Part shown: in pieces, positions 44,414 through 55,509 of the stretch
Position numbering within the stretch: the first letter of the stretch is position 1
Layout of the letters: every line of letters starts with the position of its first letter
From: Mesorhabditis belari
Lineage: Eukaryota > Nematoda > Chromadorea > Rhabditida > Rhabditidae
Length of the DNA: 64,000 bases
Reading direction: 5' to 3'
Assembly (NCBI GenBank): GCA_958450365.1
Contig: CAUEEP010000866.1
Location: forward strand, 62,001-126,000
Notes under the pieces: generated by a model
What the model saw: the letters and a program-made list of their open reading frames with translations, nothing else
Told to the model about the DNA's origin: nothing
Database searches by the model: none
Program-made: the position numbers and the translations under genes

Positions 44414-46009
44414 GAGTTAATTACTATAAAAGTAGTGCTTTTGAGTGTTTTTGTAGTAGTGTTTTTGAGCTCCATTATTACAAATTCAAGGTTATCTTGG
44501 CTAACAAAAATGGGCACATTTTTTCAATCAAAATCACGTTTAAAGTCTTATATGAAACAAATTAAGTTTTAAATTTTTACCCAAACTCATGAATCTAGTG
44601 AAAAAATTTCCGTAGATTTTAAATATCTAGAGGAAAAACTATCAACTTTTTTGGTTTTTGAGAAAATCATCTTTTTGTAGAGTGCAATATATGCCGCACC
44701 CTGTACATGTCTTTTCCATAAGAAAGCTTCAGAGCTGGACCAAAACAAGACCAAATTCGCCAGGCCAGGATACAAATTTACTAGCCAAGCCAAGCATTGG
44801 TTTAGGCCTAACTGGCTAGCCTTGTCCTTTCTGTATAGCCTTATTTTCCGCTCAGTTGTTCTAACGTGTGAAAAATTCTTTCCCAGACTATGTATGTGTA
44901 CGAATACGGTTCTGTAATGATGCCGAAATCGTTTTTAATGAACACAATCATGTCAGCTCATTTGGGATTGTGTTTGTTTATAACTCTTTATGCACAGGTC
45001 AGTTAGGCCAGTTAGGCCAAAACTACACCATTAGTCAAAAAACCAACTAGTTTTAGAGCTTGGCCCTTCTCGAGTATCACTTTTTCTATCGATATCTCGC
45101 GATATGCAAGTAAGAACTTTGGTGAAAGCTCTATTTAAGATGCAATCCTAATTCTAGGACTCTGATTCTTTGTATATCTTTCAATCATGCAAGTACATCA
45201 CAGTCCTTGTCACTATTTGGCTAATGGAGAGCCTTATTTGGGCACTAATTGTACACTTCTTATTAAGCTCACAGGCTTTGGTGGTAGAACAAGTCTTATT
45301 GCAAATTAAGTCTATCATTTAGGATCACTTCCGGGAACCACTGAGGCAAATTTATGGCTTTGATGTAAACAAAACAGCCATTGCTGGCCCGTTATAAGTG
45401 GTGAATTGACTAAAGAGACTTTATCAAAAATGTTTCAGCGCCAAGATGAATCGGGGCAGACAGTTTGGGATCTGTCAAACCTCTTTGTTCTGGTTCTTAT
45501 TCAATTAACCCTCGCAGCTTCATTTGGGATAATTTCTTTCTGCACTTGGCAAATTCGAAAGACGTAAATGATTTGAAATTTGATCAAAGAAAGTTATTTT
45601 AGACCACAGCGATGAGCGAAAAGTCGATTAAGCTGCAATACGAGCTTCTCAGAGCGCTGCTAGTTCAGGTAACATGTCATATGGATATTTAAGGGTTTCA
45701 TCATCAACGCCAATCTAGAAAGTAAAACACAAAAAAAAAAAAAAAAACCTAAACCTTCAATCTTCAGACTCTTATCCCCGGGATTTTTGAGTACATCCCT
45801 GGAGCCATTGCCTGGGCCTGTCGTCTACTCGATGTCTCACTCGATGAATCTTTTATCACAATTCTCATTTCATTCTATTTTCATTTTGTTGACCCAATCT
45901 GCATGTTATTTTTTATTAAAGACTATCGGAATGCCTTGCTTATGAAGCTTGGATGCAGGCGAGGTTTTCGAATAAAGGCTAAGAGCTTGTGCTTTTGTGA
46001 GCAGTTGCT

Positions 46010-46232
46010 TACCGTATTCTCTCTAATAGTAGTGCACCCCGCCGAGCCGAGTTGATGACTATTTTACGGTTTCCAAGTCTTTGCAGAAGCTCAACACTCT
46101 AATCCCCCACTAGATCTCATCGTCAGCTACATTTTCTGGCCCTACATCGATAGGTTCTGATAAGCGGTTCTCGAGATTTCGAGCAATTTAGGCGACACGC
46201 AAGGGTGCGCTACTATTAGAGAAAATACGGTA
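46010..46232. mobile_element. MITE with TACCGTATT ends after the str gene
   Basis: TACCGTATTCTCTCTAATAG at the left and CTATTAGAGAAAATACGGTA at the right are inverted repeats of about 30 bp, extended by GTGCACCC/GGGTGCGC. The element at 62486-63076 has related ends. Confidence 0.75.
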
Positions 46233-46700
46233 TCTGATTGGTTAGTTGAAAAAGTTGTGAAAAACAAATTTATCCCTAGTTACCTTGAATGAAAAATATT
46301 TTAGAACGAGAGTTTCAAAATATCCAATTTGCCAATTACACTGGGTTGGTTGTTGACTGTTTTGGATAATTATTCAAACCAGTTACGTTCTGTAATTTGA
46401 TGAGCTTAATAAACTTTTGTTTTAGATTAGATTTTTCAAAGAACGCACAAGATGAACACACAGAAGTAAAGTTCAAAACTAGAAACGGCGGTGATAAAAA
46501 TTAAGACCAAAATTGCGCATTTGTAATTCAATTGGATAAAATGACGCAAAAAGGAAAGAATTTGGTTGTTCTTTGGAGGAAATGATCGCTCTTTTAGGCT
46601 GAAAATTCAAGAGGTAATGAGTTTTTGCGGGAACATTGTAAACTTCGGTGACGATTCAACTTCCCAAAAGGGAGAAAAGCTCATTTTGACAAATTTCAAA

Positions 46701-48194
46701 ATGACAGATCTGACCATCGTTGGGCAATCGATCATCTATTTCAATAGTACATTAGCATATTTAATGAATGGAATCCTCATCTATTTCATCCTCTTTCATA
46801 GCAGGAAAGATATGGGCATATCGATACTTGATGTTATCGTTTGCCGTTTTCAATCTTTTCGATCCAACAGTTCATTTAGCAGTGATGCCGGTGAGTTATC
46901 TTCTACTGGTATAGCCGGTATTTTTAACGCAAATTACATTTCCACAAGAAAGCTTTAGAGCTGGACCAAGACCCAATTTTCCAGGTCAAAACAAAGCCAA
47001 GGCAAACCAAAGCTGTAAAACAATGCATAAAACATAAATATTTAATGCAAATGCATCAAGAAAGCAAGGAAGTTGGTTAGGGGAAGTTTCGAACCCAAGC
47101 CGAAAACACTTCATACGTTCCATAAACTAGCAAACTATCCGTTAGACCACAGAAACCGCTGGAACTCCTTGTGGGAATGTTCACGAGATTCAGCGTAGAT
47201 TGACTCACTTTTGAGCCTATTCACTAAAGTGCACTACAATCAGCACTAATATATCGTTGCAAAATCCTCACTACCCATTTCCTAGACAATGCACGCCTAC
47301 GGATACGGCTATGCTCTGATGCCTACATCATTCTTGATGAACACCATCATACCAGCGCATTTGGGATTGTGCATATATGGAGCACTCTTCTCACAGGTTT
47401 TCGACTCTAATTTGCTTCTATAAAAACTCTTCAGAGCCTAGTGCAGTATTTCAGGACCACTTCCGGGAACCACTTTGGGAAATCTATGGCTTTGATGTGA
47501 ACAAGACGGCAATTGTCGGGCCATTGTACAAGGTTTCTATTTTATTTTTCGATGTAATAGATATTTTAGCGTCAAAACGAACTTGGCGAAGTGGTTTGGG
47601 ATTGGACGAATCTTTTTGCACTGGGAGTTGTTGAGCTAATACTTGGAGCATCGTTTGCTGTAACCATCTTTTGTACTTGGCAAATTCAAAAGACTTTGAA
47701 AGTGAGATTTCACCGAGTGAATCTCTTTAAAACAATCTTAAACCACGGCAATGAGCGAAAAGTCGATCAGGTTGCAACACGAGCCCTTCAGAGCACTATT
47801 GGTTCAGGTAAAGCAACAGTAAAAGAGCAATCTTTAGCAATTTTGACCTTACAAAAACTTCAAGAAGCTTTAGACTATTGTTCCGGGGATTTTTGAGTAC
47901 ACTCCTGGAGTTATTGCTTCATTCTGTCCGCTCTTTGGTGTCCCTCTTGGCCAATGGTGTACTCTGATTCCAATTCTCATTTCATTCTATCCATTTGTTG
48001 ACCCAATCTGCATGCTATATTTTATTAAGGATTATCGAAATGCGTTGATTACCAAGTTTGGTACAAGGTAGGTACTGGAAGTTTATCTGAAAAAGCTTGA
48101 TTTTAGAATCAGAGTCTTGGGTGCAAATGAACGTAAGAGATCACCATCTCCAAAGCTTTCAGTCCTCGAAATCTCAACTCCACAGAAGAAATGA
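46701..48194 (+). pseudogene. str-type chemoreceptor (unit Y, gene 2)
   Basis: It is the counterpart of 31145-37318. Exon 1 from 46701 (MTDLTIVGQSIIYFNSTLAY) has lost two bases in the GNYRY codons, shifting the frame. Exon 2 is 47286-47396. Exons 3 and 4 (TM3 and TM4) are deleted: the start of exon 3 runs straight into the intron before exon 5. Exon 5 is 47454-47531, followed by a functional-looking 37-bp intron (GTTTCT...TTTTAG), then TM5 from 47569, SEKSIRLQHEPFRALLVQ to 47807, and YPFVDPICMLYFIKDYRNAL from about 47889. The last exon ends at TGA (48192). With two exons missing it cannot make a receptor. Confidence 0.75.
46940..47172 (-). repeat. tRNA-headed (SINE-like) repeat, unit Y copy
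   Basis: The minus strand from about 47172 carries GTGGTCTAACGGATAG and, 45 bp on, GGCTTGGGTTCGAAAC, the two internal pol III promoter boxes of a tRNA. It is followed by a tail shared with 31380-31620. The anticodon arm is not clear, so it is not called as a tRNA gene. Confidence 0.45.
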
Positions 48195-48570
48195 TGAATT
48201 TGTAATTAAAAGACTGAAATTAAAAGACGAAAAGACATTCTTGACCTTTCTTGAATAGAGTATTGTATTTGTTAAAATCTGGTTTGTGAGCAACTAACTT
48301 TTTCTTTTTTTCTCTCTCTTTTGCCCTATTCATATTCTTTTTCCTTTTTTTACACAGGTGGATTTGCCAAGTTTTATAAAACTAATACTTGTTACTAAAA
48401 AGTACAAACCTTAATGAAAAATTAATACATTTGCTAAACCCCGAGAACTACACGAAAGCTGAATTTAAAGAAAATGTGACACCAAAGCACCTGTTTACAT
48501 CAGTAATACTTTTTTCAGACAAATACTCAATCTATGCAAGAAAAAAATTAATTTTATTTGTCATAAAACA

Positions 48571-50508
48571 ATGTTTATTCCAAGTTTATCGACACAACAA
48601 TCGATTTCAACAATATTTGATTGCACTTGGTTTCTCTCAACTTTTCTTTTACTTGTTACATTATATTTTCTCATAAGGCAAAAGACTTTTGCTACTCGTG
48701 CTCATCGCATTTTGCAGATCAACTTGCTGGTGAGTGGCTTACAATAGTAACAAGATTGGTTTTTCTAAAGTTGCGTCTCCTCTCCAAAAAAGGCTAATGA
48801 GTTTCCGGGTTTCTCTAAAATTTTAGACCAATTAAAACCTCGTTCCAATTGGTAAACTCAATAAAATGAATAGCTTCAATTAATAGCTGAAAACTGGCGT
48901 AAATGAATGTAAATGACTGGCAAGGTGTTCTTTATGCGCGCGCACAATTGCTCTCCATCTGGAAAACCGTCCGGGTATAAGATCCTTTTCTTTTGGAAGC
49001 GTCGAAGGAGAAAGGGTGGTAAGTGACCGGGCTCACTTTAGTCAGTCACTATGCCCAAATCCCCCGGATCAATTCCTGCTCCAATTCTGGCTGCATTGTT
49101 GCTACACATTGTTGTGCATTGTTGTGCATTGTTGCCACATCCTCCCAAGCCAAAACCAGCTGAAAAACTCAAGGTTGAAACTGACCTGAAAAACGGATTT
49201 TATCTTCTAATCCCTGATAAATTATTGATAAATCGATTTACTTTAGTCATTTTTACATAAAACTTGATCGAAATTTGTACAATAGTAATGAGAATCGGTC
49301 CTTTTTTAATAAAAAACAAATTATCGAACCTGGTTGAACCATCTCAGTTCAAAATGAACCAGTGCAATCTGGAAGACATTCCTCTGGCAGATTGCCTCAA
49401 AATATCAAAAGAGCTTTAGGTAGCTGCTCAAATCACTGACACAAGCACTTTCCTATGGAAACCATTGTACATAGCAGACCAATCGGCTATGATTTTGTTG
49501 GATGGCATTGACTCAGCGAATCCGTTGAGTATCTCGGCCCTAGTAGTTGGTGTTTTTATGCGAAATCTCAGCCCTAATCCTCCATAAAAAAGCCTCTTCT
49601 TGGGCTAAATTGTACAAGTGTCATTCTAGCTTATGAATCTCCTTGGCAACCTTTATTTCGTTGGTACTTTCTGCTTTAATGGAATCTATCGAACTGAACA
49701 AATTCACACAGAATGGAAAAAGATTATGAGATTTTTCTTCTACTTGACTATCATTACGCTAACTTATGGTGGTGTTTGTATCGTTGTCGCATGCTTCAAT
49801 TTCTATTTGGACGATTGTGTGATTTTCGATCCGATTACGGTAGATAGTTCACGAATTAGCTCATCAACTTTTTAAGATTTGTAAATTAAAACCTCCGATC
49901 TGCAATGTGAAGGATGTGGTAATCGTGAATCTATCACCAGCTGGGGTGATGATGTTTGAAATTCAACTACCATGTCATGCCTTATTCTTTGTCCTTGTTA
50001 CCGTACTCTCAACCTCGGCGATAGTTGACTTTGCGCAAAAATCGAAGATGGCTTTGAGTCGAAAGACAAGAGAAATGCATTTATATTTTACTGTTATCTT
50101 TTTGTGTCAGGTATGCCTTCGACGATGGCTTTCACGATAGCTTTCATACTATTATTTAGCTTTCTCTGACTTCTATATTCACTGTTTTTCCTTATTTTCT
50201 CACCACACTGGTTTTATTGCATTTTGCTGATAGACAGATCTGGTTGATAAGTGAGTTGAACTACTTAACGAAAGCAGAGAGATCGTCAAAGAATAAAGAT
50301 CAATCTTTTAGTCTCTTCAATGGCAACTCTCTACTCGAGCCTTCATTCAATCTCCAATTCACTCACCATCCTTTTCGCCACAAAATCTTATCGATCGATC
50401 ATCTTTGGATGGATTCGCATGGCATTTTTCTTAATACCAGGAACAAAGCCCCCTCTTGAAACCGTTAGAGAGTCGACCATTGTTGTTCAACGACGACCGA
50501 ATAAATAG
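48571..50508 (+). pseudogene. Second-type serpentine receptor (unit Y)
   Basis: Copy of 38206-40145. Exon 1 from 48571 reads MFIPSLSTQQSISTIFDCTW plus TM helix and KTFATRAHRILQINLL. The following blocks are LLGNLYFVGTFCFNGIYRTE at about 49636, VIVNLSPAGVMMFEIQLPCH at about 49919, and LHSISNSLTILFATKSYR at about 50335 to the stop at 50508. The TAG after KEL (about 49418) is shared with unit X. The acceptor before the ICKLKPP exon is TTTTTAAG here against TTTTTCAG in X. The two copies differ by scattered substitutions only, so both decay states are similar. Confidence 0.55.
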
Positions 50509-51913
50509 TACTTGTTGTTAGTACTTTTTGTACTTTTTGAGTAATTTTTGTTAAACAAGAATTGTAGAAGTCTTTCTTGAAATTTTTAACAAATACACCA
50601 AGCACTAGAAAAGTTGAACAGCTTACACAAAAGCCTACAACAACTGCATGCAAGTCTTCTTGCAAGATTTCAATTTGCATTCTAAATGATGATTTAGTTT
50701 GATTCAAAGGTAATTTTTGAGCATTCTACCCAGCAGTTTTAACTCGAAAAGTTTTTTGATTCATTAAACCGGTAAAGGACAATAAATTCCCTGATCAAAG
50801 AAATCAACAATCCGCAACAAATCAAAAGAAACAATTGCACAAATGCGGGGTTTTGACATTTCTTGCATTTATGCAAATGCATTTCTCACCCAGAGCAGCT
50901 TTGTAAATAGTCAAACTCGCAAAAGTTCAAAAAAATGAGCCGAGGAATGCGAACTCCAGACTCCATAAAAACTTTAAATTCACGAACGCTTTTTTCAGGT
51001 TTTTTAGAAAAGATAAAACGATTTAAAGTCTTGGTGTCGTGACGATCTCGTGATCGAGATCGCCACGTATGGAAATGGCCAGCTAGACACCTATGTGGAC
51101 GAACGCCTATTGTGCGAGATTTGATATGCGTCGCTATCCGTTCAACTCCATTGTGTGTAAGACGAGACCAACGCCTGAGTTCCGTATAAAAGCGATGTGA
51201 ACGAGCTGCCGACGTGTGCCGTGGAGTGTCTCTACTCTCCCAATCTCAAACCACTGAACCAACCATTATCGCTGTAATAAAGATTATATCTAAACCAACA
51301 ATAATCACCACACTTGGCTTTAAACTCTTCGCTTTTCTTTCTGTTAGCACACTTTTCAGACTCTTATATAACAAGTTTCTCATCTAACATTGTTAAAACA
51401 AAAAGTAAACCAATGACACTTTAAACTTTTGAATTTTGAATATACACAGTTAAAAAGCAGCTGAAACGATTTTTTGCTTGTTTGGCATCATAAAAGCCAA
51501 GGTTATGATTTAGCTCTCTTGTCACTGAATTAATTGGCGGCGCGGATACAAATTTTTTACATAATTATAGAGTTCTTCTAGGTTGTCCAAATTGATTGGC
51601 TGTTTTTGCAGAAATTTTTGAATTGAGAGTCTATTAATGAGACAAATTTGAGTAAAACTTGGCTTTTTAGCAGAATCGAAACATTTTATCTTTCTATAAC
51701 AAAAAAATGATCGTATTTGTGACCTCTGTAATCAGTCTGCTGTAATAATTGTTATTTTGGTGTATTCCTTTCCATTTGAACTCGAAAACCAGTTCAAAAA
51801 CAGGTTTTTAACATAACCAAGCAGGTACTTTGGTTTCGGTTTTCAAATAACAAGGGATTTTCTTTTTCATTTGCATTTAACAAGTTGTCATTTAGAATTC
51901 TTCACTGTTTAGA
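50509..51913. other. Intergenic stretch between the 7TM gene and the GT31 gene (unit Y)
   Basis: Apart from the solo LTR at 51035-51312, nothing coding is seen. From about 50875 it parallels X 40630-41399. Confidence 0.5.
51035..51312. mobile_element. Solo LTR (278 bp)
   Basis: It begins TGTCGTGACG and ends ATCACCACA (TG...CA), with a perfect 5-bp duplication CTTGG (51030-51034 and 51313-51317). Unit X has the empty site with a single CTTGG at about 40796. The interior contains GTATAAAAGC (TATA box) and AATAAAG (polyadenylation signal), as expected in an LTR, and is clearly more GC-rich than its surroundings. No internal retroelement genes remain. Confidence 0.88.
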
Positions 51914-54579
51914 ATGCAACCACGAAGATATATCAATGCTTGGATTCTTGTTGTAGGAATTCTCATTGTTCTTGCCGTTATGGAGTTGAACAATCGACGA
52001 GTCTTCGTTGATCTCCTCACTACAACAATTAGACTAATCTCACCAACAACCACCACAACTTCAATGCCAATTGAAACAAGTTCAACCACGAAAAGTCTAG
52101 AGCCCAGTAAAGTCAGTTTTTCAATCAATATTTTATCTTTTACTTGAAAACAGCTTTAGCAATTTGACGAGTTTGACAGATTCTTGATGATCAAAATATC
52201 TTGAATGACCGATCTTTAGCCATAACCAGTCTTAGAACTATAGTTTTACAAAATAAGTCTCATTTGCCCATCTTATGTTTCATTTTTCAGACTATGACAC
52301 CAGTTCTACAATCTAAACCTACTAGCCAAGCGAAAATTCCCTCGAAAAACACCCCCATTGTCAGCTTTAGAGATTTTAGAAGGAGCCCGATCAAATGGAA
52401 CACATCCGGTAACATTATTTTAAAGTTATTAGCCAATAAAGTGGAAAATTTTACTTCACTTTTCTGATTTAATCTCACAGTTTTAGTTCTTTCAACCTTT
52501 CCCATTCACGAGGGATTTTTGTCCGCCCGAAGTCAAGGTAGAGTGCGTTTCTTCAATACTAGCTAGCAAAGGAAAGCTAAGGAAAGCTAATTTCCAATTA
52601 AAATTTGATGGGTTTTGATTCAAATCCGAGTTTAGACTCTATTTGTGGTTCAATCTTGGGTCATGAATCGTGGCCGGAGAGACGCAATCCGAGCTACTTA
52701 TGCTAACGGTGTCTGGGAAAAGCATGTAAGTTCTGAATTGATTTCAAGTAAAAAAATTCAGTTAGCCATTGATAAGATAAATGTTTAAGTTCTCCTATCA
52801 AACACTTTTCGTTGTTGGTCGAACAACAGATGAAACTGTGGAGAGGAGTACTATAGAAGAAGCCAATCTGAATGGAGATTTGCTGCAGATTGACTATGCG
52901 GATACATATCGGAATATGACGATAAAGGTCTGATAATTTGTTTTCTAATAAAGGAGGATCGATTCTCATTATCATTGTACAAATTTTGATAAAGTTTTAT
53001 ATAGAAATTAGTCAAGTAAATGGGTTTATCAATAATTTATCAAGTATTAGAAGATAAAATTGGCTTTGCAGACCATTTGAGTATTTCAGCTGGCTTTGCT
53101 TTAACACGATCCAGAATTTCTAACAAAAATACAATCAAATTTAAGTCAAAAATTGATTTGGGTGATTTGAGCATAGTGACGCTGCAGAATTTGAGCATAG
53201 TGAAAGAAGATATTCGGCTGTAAATTTCTTTCCCGGGTTTTCGGGGTCAGGGGGAGTCGATTGGAGCTATTCATTTTGTTGAGTCTACTAATTGAAACTC
53301 AGGTTTTATAGATTTATGGTTTTGTAGATATATAGATTTATGCATTTTATAAAAGTATATGAGAATCAGTGCCAATTCGAAGCCTTTCTTTAAATGGTAA
53401 TTTCAGTATCTCAATTGGATGCGATTTGTTCGAGACAATTGTCCGAACGTGACGCTTGTCATCAAAATTGATGGTAGGTTAACGGAAAACTACAGATGTT
53501 CACTGAAAACTGGCTCTTGCAGCATTTTAAGCCTTGGATTTGAAATGTTTCCAACTTACACTGCTAAAGTGACTCTTTCAACAATTGCAGGAGCACTCAA
53601 CAATTGCTAGTAACTCTATCACTAAGGTTTATCATTAAAGTTGACTTGCTAAAGATTGGTGCGACAAGTGAAAGTAAAGTAAAGCCTTGAACTGTGAAGT
53701 AAAGCCTTGAATTTCAAAGATTGAATCCATTCTTAGACGACATCCTTCCACATATCTTTTGGCTCTTCGAAGATCTCAATAGCGGAAAAATCGGCAAAGA
53801 AAACACGATCACTTGTATGCAATATCGGGATCGAGTGAGCCGAGATCGAAATTCACCATAGTTTGTCAAAGTTTGTCAAACAACCATTCAAATGACGGTA
53901 ATTTCAGCTATGTCTCAGTCGATCACACCCTGATTCCCAATTGGGGAACATACTGCCTGGGATTGGCTCAAATTTTAGTCAGCTTCTTTTTTCCAAAAGC
54001 TAAACAGATATTTTAGTCGATCGACTTGCTTCCCGAAATGATTGCAAGTGTTGAGAAACGTCGATATTATAATTCTGTGAGTTAAACCCGTTAAATCGTT
54101 TTTTAAAACCCGTTGCTCAATTGATTGTCGATTTCAGGTAGATGATGCTTTTTTGACTGGGGAAATTGCTTGAAATTGGTGCTAAACATGATTTCACTCA
54201 ATATGCAAATAAGTGAGTCTCAGAGTCAATAATGGCTTTGATTTGAGCTGCAAGTCTGGCTAGATCTATCAATTGGGAAATTCCGATTGTTGATCGATAA
54301 TTCAAAGTCTTTAGATGGACTTTAACGGCTGATATCACACGGCTAATGCTCAATAGAGAGGTCTTATTTGGTAAGCTTTCTTACGAAAAACTTTTTCTAG
54401 ATATTATCAAACCTTCTGATTCTGATTTTTTTATCAAACCTTCCTATTCAGGAGCTTATGGGCCAACCGCTAGAATGAAACGGGTATTTCACGATTTGGA
54501 GCTTTTGAGCGGTCTTGTCACTGATCCACCAGATAACTTTGCTCCAGTGCGTAAAGCTGGCCCGGGTATTGGGAAATGA
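51914..54579 (+). pseudogene. Family 31 glycosyltransferase (beta-1,3-galactosyltransferase-like), probably broken
   Basis: Exons: 51914-52111 (type II anchor and Thr-rich stem), 52291-52408, 52481-52537, about 52640-52725 (TLFVVQSWVMNRGRRDAIRA, the RRxAIRxTW motif), to 52927 (FVVGRTTDET, DTYRNMTIK), 53407-53473 and 53737-53860. The last junction forms IDDD, the metal-binding DxD motif, followed by FWLFEDLNSGKIG and RDRVSRDRNSP. Then 53908-53977 (YVSVDHTLIPNWGTYCLGLA), 54017-54076 (SIDLLPEMI), 54138-54212 (VDDAFLTG, the EDVxxTG motif), 54315-54370 and 54452-54579. Such enzymes sit in the Golgi and extend O-linked or glycolipid sugars. One extra T before KFSYQT (about 52790) and one in ATTGCTTGAA (about 54167) break the frame. 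The rest is well preserved, so the decay is recent, or these are sequence errors. Confidence 0.7.
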
Positions 54580-54787
54580 ATCATTTCGTTATGTGAATTA
54601 CACAAAAATCTCTGTATTTACCAATGATAAATGCTTGGTCTTGCTCAAAGTGTTCGTTGCATTGCAAACAGTTAAATTGAGTAAAAAGGTGCACAAATAC
54701 TTTCACTCTAACTCTCCATTTGTTGATTTAAGTCCCAGCTTTGATTGATGATAAAAGACAATGGAGGCGGTATTTAAACGCTAGAAA

Positions 54788-54891
54788 ATGATCAGCCAAA
54801 ACGTAAGCAAAATACATGATCAAGCTCTAGAATTGCTATCTTATCCTGTTCCGCACAACGAACATACAGATCATTGGAATCATTTGAAAAG
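54788..54891 (+). CDS. Isolated exon-like ORF of unknown gene
   Basis: ATG at 54788 opens MISQNVSKIHDQALELLSYP and runs to a GTAACA donor at about 54892. A second exon-like stretch at about 55125-55245 gives FMHFSLTLLYRFRYCFFEIP and DDETGAQIMSSKS then stop. No family is recognised, and the connection between the two is a guess. They could be the 3' remnant of a gene linked to the GT31 locus. Confidence 0.25.
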
Positions 54892-55249
54892 GTAACACAA
54901 AGTGTGAATTGGCTACAAAAACAAAAATGTCTAATTACCGAGATTGCCTAGATTGGAGTTTCTTACTTTTGAGCCGTTCCTGAGCCATGTCACAGACTGT
55001 CCATCAAGAAAAACCTTGAAAAAGTTATCGTCATATGCTGATTGTTTGTGAAATCATCATTGAATTGGTAGATATTCAATTGTAGTTGATAATAAGAAAC
55101 CTTTTGTTAACTAATTAGAACTAATTCTCGATTTTATGCATTTCTCTTTGACACTTCTCTATCGATTTCGTTATTGCTTTTTCGAAATTCCACCGGACAT
55201 TGATGATGAGACAGGGGCTCAAATCATGTCTTCTAAGAGTTGATGATTG

Positions 55250-55509
55250 GGTGAGAGTTCTTGCTTTATATTCATTTTTGGCCTAACAGCACAAAAGAAG
55301 CAAATCAGATTATAAAAGTCTATAAAAACAATGACTTAGGTTGTCCAGAAAATCTTTTCGTTCTTTTTCATACTCCGTTTAAAACCAACAAATACACTAA
55401 TTGAACTAGGATTTGTTTTGGGTGAGAGTTCTTGGTTTATAGTCATTTTTGGCCTAACAGCACAAAAAAAGCAAATCATATTATAAAAGTCTATAAAAAC
55501 AATGATTTA
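55250..55509 (+). repeat. Tandem duplication of about 165 bp with a MITE tip
   Basis: GGGTGAGAGTTCTTG..TTTATA, CATTTTTGGCCTAACAGCAC and the tip TTAGGTTGTCCAGAAA occur twice in a row (from 55249 and from 55420). The second copy leads into the full MITE at 55510; the first ends after about 80 bp of it. Confidence 0.7.

Larger units (their letters stand above)
42355..45961 (+). pseudogene. str-type chemoreceptor (unit Y, gene 1)
   Basis: Exon 1 is 42355-42558 (TM1, EMGNYRYLMLSFAVF). Further exons are 44887-44997 (FLMNTIMSAHLGLCLFITLY), 45057-45109 (LLEYHFFYRYLAIC), about 45160-45285 (TM4), about 45324-45400 (HFREPLRQIYGFDVNKTAIA), about 45437-45565 (TM5), 45602-45667 (SEKSIKLQYELLRALLVQ) and about 45768-45959 (FVDPICMLFFIKDYRNALLM). 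Compared with its relatives one base is missing in the codon after GPL, giving an early stop, and the exon 3/4 phases do not match. Introns hold the fold-back elements at 42625-43335, 43376-43553 and 43926-44413, making intron 1 2.3 kb long. A pseudogene is likely. Confidence 0.65.
41907..52320 (+). repeat. Segmental duplication unit Y (chemoreceptor block)
   Basis: Direct copy of unit X. Y keeps the first str gene (42355-45961) that X has lost. It lacks the X-specific mariners and elements and has gained a solo LTR (51035-51312). Confidence 0.85.

Noticed and set aside
53813..53863. Premature TAG in the GT31 exon after RDRNSP
   Set aside because: A GTTTGT donor one base into the stop, with an ATTTCAG acceptor at 53907, restores the conserved SPYYVS reading, so this is an intron rather than a nonsense mutation.
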